NCBI GenBank assembly: GCA_027296525.1
Contig: JAPUJA010000057.1
Coordinates: forward strand, 1-6,486
Origin: Pseudomonadota bacterium
Lineage (GTDB): Bacteria; Pseudomonadota; Alphaproteobacteria; UBA828; JAPUJA01
Length of the DNA: 6,486 nt
Direction of reading: 5' to 3'
The number at the start of each line of letters is the position of its first letter. Position 1 is the stretch's first letter. Positions 4,730 to 6,486 of the stretch are shown here, piece after piece. The position numbers and the translations under genes were made by a program. Under the pieces are notes generated by a model, which made no database searches, was not told the DNA's origin, and saw only the letters and a program-made list of their open reading frames with translations.

Positions 4730-6148
4730 ATGCCCGACCCCAAGACTGGCGAACTGCGCGGCAACCGCAATCTGGAGCGTCTTTCCCGGATTTCCCAGAA
4801 AAAGCAGCAGGAGCAGCTTCGGCGCGAGAAGCGACTCGGGCTTTCGGCCGCCGATTCGATCGAGGACCGCACCATTTCGCTGTTCAGCCGCGGCGGCAAG
4901 CCCCCCTTCGCCGGGATCAACACCTTCCTCCGAGCCCCGTACTGCGAAAACATCCGGCAAGTCAAAAAGTATGAAGCGGCGTTCGTCGGCGAACCTTTCG
5001 ACATGGGCACGACCTACCGGTCGGGGGCCCGCTGGGGACCGCAGGCCGTGCGGCGCATCTCCGCGCTCTACGACGGCTACTCGATCGACGGCGCGGTTGA
5101 TTTGACGGAGGAGCTCGACCTGTGCGACGCCGGCGACGTCTATGTGATCCCGGCGAACATCGAGAAGACCTTCGATCAGGTCAGCAAGGCGATCTCCTAC
5201 ATCTATCAACAGGGCGTCTTTCCCATCATCTGCGGCGGGGACCACAGCCTGGGCTTTCCCAACGTCCGGGGCATTGCCCCCCACATCAACGGCAATGTCG
5301 GCATCATCCATATCGATCGCCATCTCGACATTTCCGACAAGAACATGGACGAGCGGATGCACGACTCGCCGTGGTTTTGGACCACCCACGAGCCGACCAC
5401 GAGCACCCATGTCGATCACAGCCACATGCACGACGTCGGTCTGCCCAACTGTCATCCGAAGAATCTCGTCCAGATGGGCATCGGCGGCTGGTACGGCCTG
5501 CGGCCCGGCGCGATCGTCGCCCGCCGGCGCGGCACCTCGGTCATGACCATCACCGACATCACCGAGCTCGGCCCGGCCAAGGCCGCCGAGATGGCGCTCG
5601 AGCTCGCCTGGAAGGGTTGCAAGGCGGTCTATCTCTCCTTCGATATCGATTCGATCGATGCCGGCTTCGTGCCCGGCACCGGTTCGCCCGAGCCCGGCGG
5701 CCTGCTGCCGCGCGAGGCGCTCGAAATCCTCCGGCTGATCGCGCGCGAGGGGATCTGCGCCATGGAGGTGGTCGAGATCTCGCCGCCCTACGACGTGAGC
5801 GACATGACGGCCCAGTTGGGATGCCGTGCGATGCTCGACGTGCTCGGCACCCTGGTGGTGGAGGGCAAGCTCGGCCACCGCAAGAAGGTCATGAAGCGGG
5901 AGCACCCGCTCACGGTGCGCACGGCCACGAAGACCCGCGCCGCCGCGAAGAAGCGTCCCGCCGCCAAGAAGCACGCGGCCAAGCGGAAAAGCGCGGTGAC
6001 GAAGCGCAAAGCCGCCAAGAAACGCGTGCCCTCCAAGAAGCCGAAGGCGGCGGCCAAACGCAAGACGGCGGCGAAGCGCGCCACGACCCGGAAGGCGGCC
6101 AAGAGAACCACGAAGAGAAAAGCAAAATCGCCTCGCCGGCGACGCTGA
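4730..6148 (+). CDS. Ureohydrolase (agmatinase/guanidine hydrolase-like) with histone H1-like tail
   Basis: The protein has 472 residues. Residues 1-80 are a basic N-terminal extension. The ureohydrolase core runs from about 83 to 380. Metal ligands are all present: H172 in GGDHS, D196, H198 and D200 in HIDRHLD, and D305 and D307 in SFDIDSID. H211 (ERMHDSPW) and E349 (MEVVEISPPYD) match substrate-pocket residues of agmatinase. This superfamily uses a binuclear Mn or Ni centre to hydrolyse guanidino groups, releasing urea. The DRHLD and IDAGFVPGTGSPEPGG signatures, the NLVQMGIGGW stretch and the N-terminal extension resemble, from memory, the GdmH guanidine hydrolase branch rather than SpeB; the substrate is not proven. 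A His-rich insertion spans 220-242. Residues 384-472 are a Lys/Ala/Arg tail in the same frame. The ATG has AGGGAG nine bases upstream. No hypA/hypB, transporter or guanidine riboswitch is in view. Confidence 0.93.
   Translation: MPDPKTGELRGNRNLERLSRISQKKQQEQLRREKRLGLSAADSIEDRTISLFSRGGKPPFAGINTFLRAPYCENIRQVKKYEAAFVGEPFDMGTTYRSGARWGPQAVRRISALYDGYSIDGAVDLTEELDLCDAGDVYVIPANIEKTFDQVSKAISYIYQQGVFPIICGGDHSLGFPNVRGIAPHINGNVGIIHIDRHLDISDKNMDERMHDSPWFWTTHEPTTSTHVDHSHMHDVGLPNCHPKNLVQMGIGGWYGLRPGAIVARRRGTSVMTITDITELGPAKAAEMALELAWKGCKAVYLSFDIDSIDAGFVPGTGSPEPGGLLPREALEILRLIAREGICAMEVVEISPPYDVSDMTAQLGCRAMLDVLGTLVVEGKLGHRKKVMKREHPLTVRTATKTRAAAKKRPAAKKHAAKRKSAVTKRKAAKKRVPSKKPKAAAKRKTAAKRATTRKAAKRTTKRKAKSPRRRR
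5930..6145 (+). other. Histone H1-like basic tail of the ureohydrolase
   Basis: Residues 401-472 contain 36 Lys/Arg out of 72, the rest mainly Ala, Thr, Ser, Pro and Val, with no Asp or Glu. AAKK, KAAKK and AAKRK units recur, as in bacterial H1-like and AlgP-type tails. It is predicted to be disordered and to bind polyanions (DNA, RNA or polyphosphate). The coding DNA is correspondingly repetitive. It ends at the gene's own stop, with no frameshift or internal start suggesting a separate gene. Confidence 0.85.
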
Positions 6149-6150
6149 CG

Positions 6151-6179
6151 GCCGGGGCGGTGCACCCCGCCCGCCCGGC
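6151..6179 (+). terminator. GC-rich hairpin just after the ureohydrolase stop
   Basis: GCCGGGGCGG (6151-6160) can pair with CCGCCCGGC (6171-6179) as a nine-pair stem with one bulged G, around a 10-base loop. It begins two bases after the stop codon. No T run follows, so it could be a non-canonical terminator or an mRNA 3'-end stabiliser. Confidence 0.4.
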
Positions 6180-6486
6180 GGCGCTGGCGCTCCGCGTCCG
6201 CGGCGCGAGGTAAGGAATGAGGCGGCTCACAGCCCAAGAACACGACCATCCGCGCGCGGGTTGAGGGGGCTCGCCGAGGCGCCGGGCGGGGTGCGGCAAT
6301 TTTACTTGACCGCCCCCGAAATGGACCGCACGATCGGCCCTTGAGCATCCAAACCGCCGCACTTCCTTCGGGCGTGGGCCGTGGTAGTGCCATGCCAAAA
6401 GGTTTGGCGAGAAGAAAATGGGAGAACTGTAGTGAGACGTGTTTTGCGTTGAATTGCATTATTCGTGCTGCGGGGCGCCCAAGCCC
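6180..6486. other. Gene-free stretch at the window end
   Basis: I see no gene here that I can support. Frames open on the minus strand are antisense to the basic tail or give low-information protein. A 15-codon frame at 6218 has a close AAGGA but no other sign of coding. From about 6395 to 6470 the DNA becomes noticeably richer in A and T, as expected near a promoter region of a gene beyond the window. Confidence 0.5.

Noticed and set aside
4703..5974. A 423-codon open frame on the minus strand, antisense to the ureohydrolase.
   Set aside because: The plus-strand protein has clear metal-ligand motifs and a good ribosome site; the antisense product is a mirror of it without domain or start signal.
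5122..6213. A 363-codon plus-strand frame overlapping the ureohydrolase.
   Set aside because: Out-of-frame Arg/Ala/Gln-rich product with no motif; explained by the codon bias of the real gene.
5788..6459. A 223-codon minus-strand frame with hydrophobic stretches resembling membrane segments.
   Set aside because: The FLAA/RFFAA stretches are the reverse complement of the AAKK-encoding tail; no independent support.

Overview
The window is uniformly GC-rich, with G/C-heavy third codon positions, Shine-Dalgarno-led genes and exported Sel1-repeat and peptidoglycan-binding proteins. This fits a proteobacterium, most likely an alphaproteobacterium. That placement is an inference from protein style; no rRNA or other phylogenetic marker is present. 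I see no mobile element, CRISPR array, tRNA or rRNA.

Layout. Positions 1-4483 hold five genes, all on the minus strand and separated by gaps of about 100-160 bases. In transcription order they are: an exported Sel1-repeat protein (3800-4483, GTG start); a glyoxalase II-type metallo-beta-lactamase-fold hydrolase (2849-3640); an exported protein with two peptidoglycan-binding domains (2123-2707); an exported Sel1-repeat protein with a C-terminal HExxH domain (851-2005); and a cytoplasmic pentapeptide-repeat protein (55-747). A 246-base divergent intergenic region (4484-4729) follows. It contains a strong -10 box directly abutted by a perfect 14-base palindrome, which looks like a repressor operator. 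The single plus-strand gene (4730-6148) encodes a 472-residue ureohydrolase (arginase/agmatinase superfamily). Positions 6149-6486 hold a GC-rich hairpin and no gene I can support.

The minus-strand genes look like a loose envelope-associated cluster. Three encode exported proteins and three encode solenoid-repeat scaffolds, with one housekeeping-type thiolester hydrolase among them. The gaps and the separate Shine-Dalgarno sites do not prove a single operon.

The standout is the ureohydrolase. It keeps all six expected metal ligands but has a DRHLD motif instead of the usual DAHxD, and an IDAGFVPGTG signature. From memory, these resemble the nickel-dependent guanidine hydrolase (GdmH/Sll1077) branch more than classical agmatinases. 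It also carries a histidine-rich insertion near the active site and ends in a histone H1-like tail of about 72 residues, half of them Lys/Arg with no acidic residue. A guanidino-compound hydrolase joined to a polyanion-binding tail, behind a palindrome-controlled promoter, is the most unusual system in the window.
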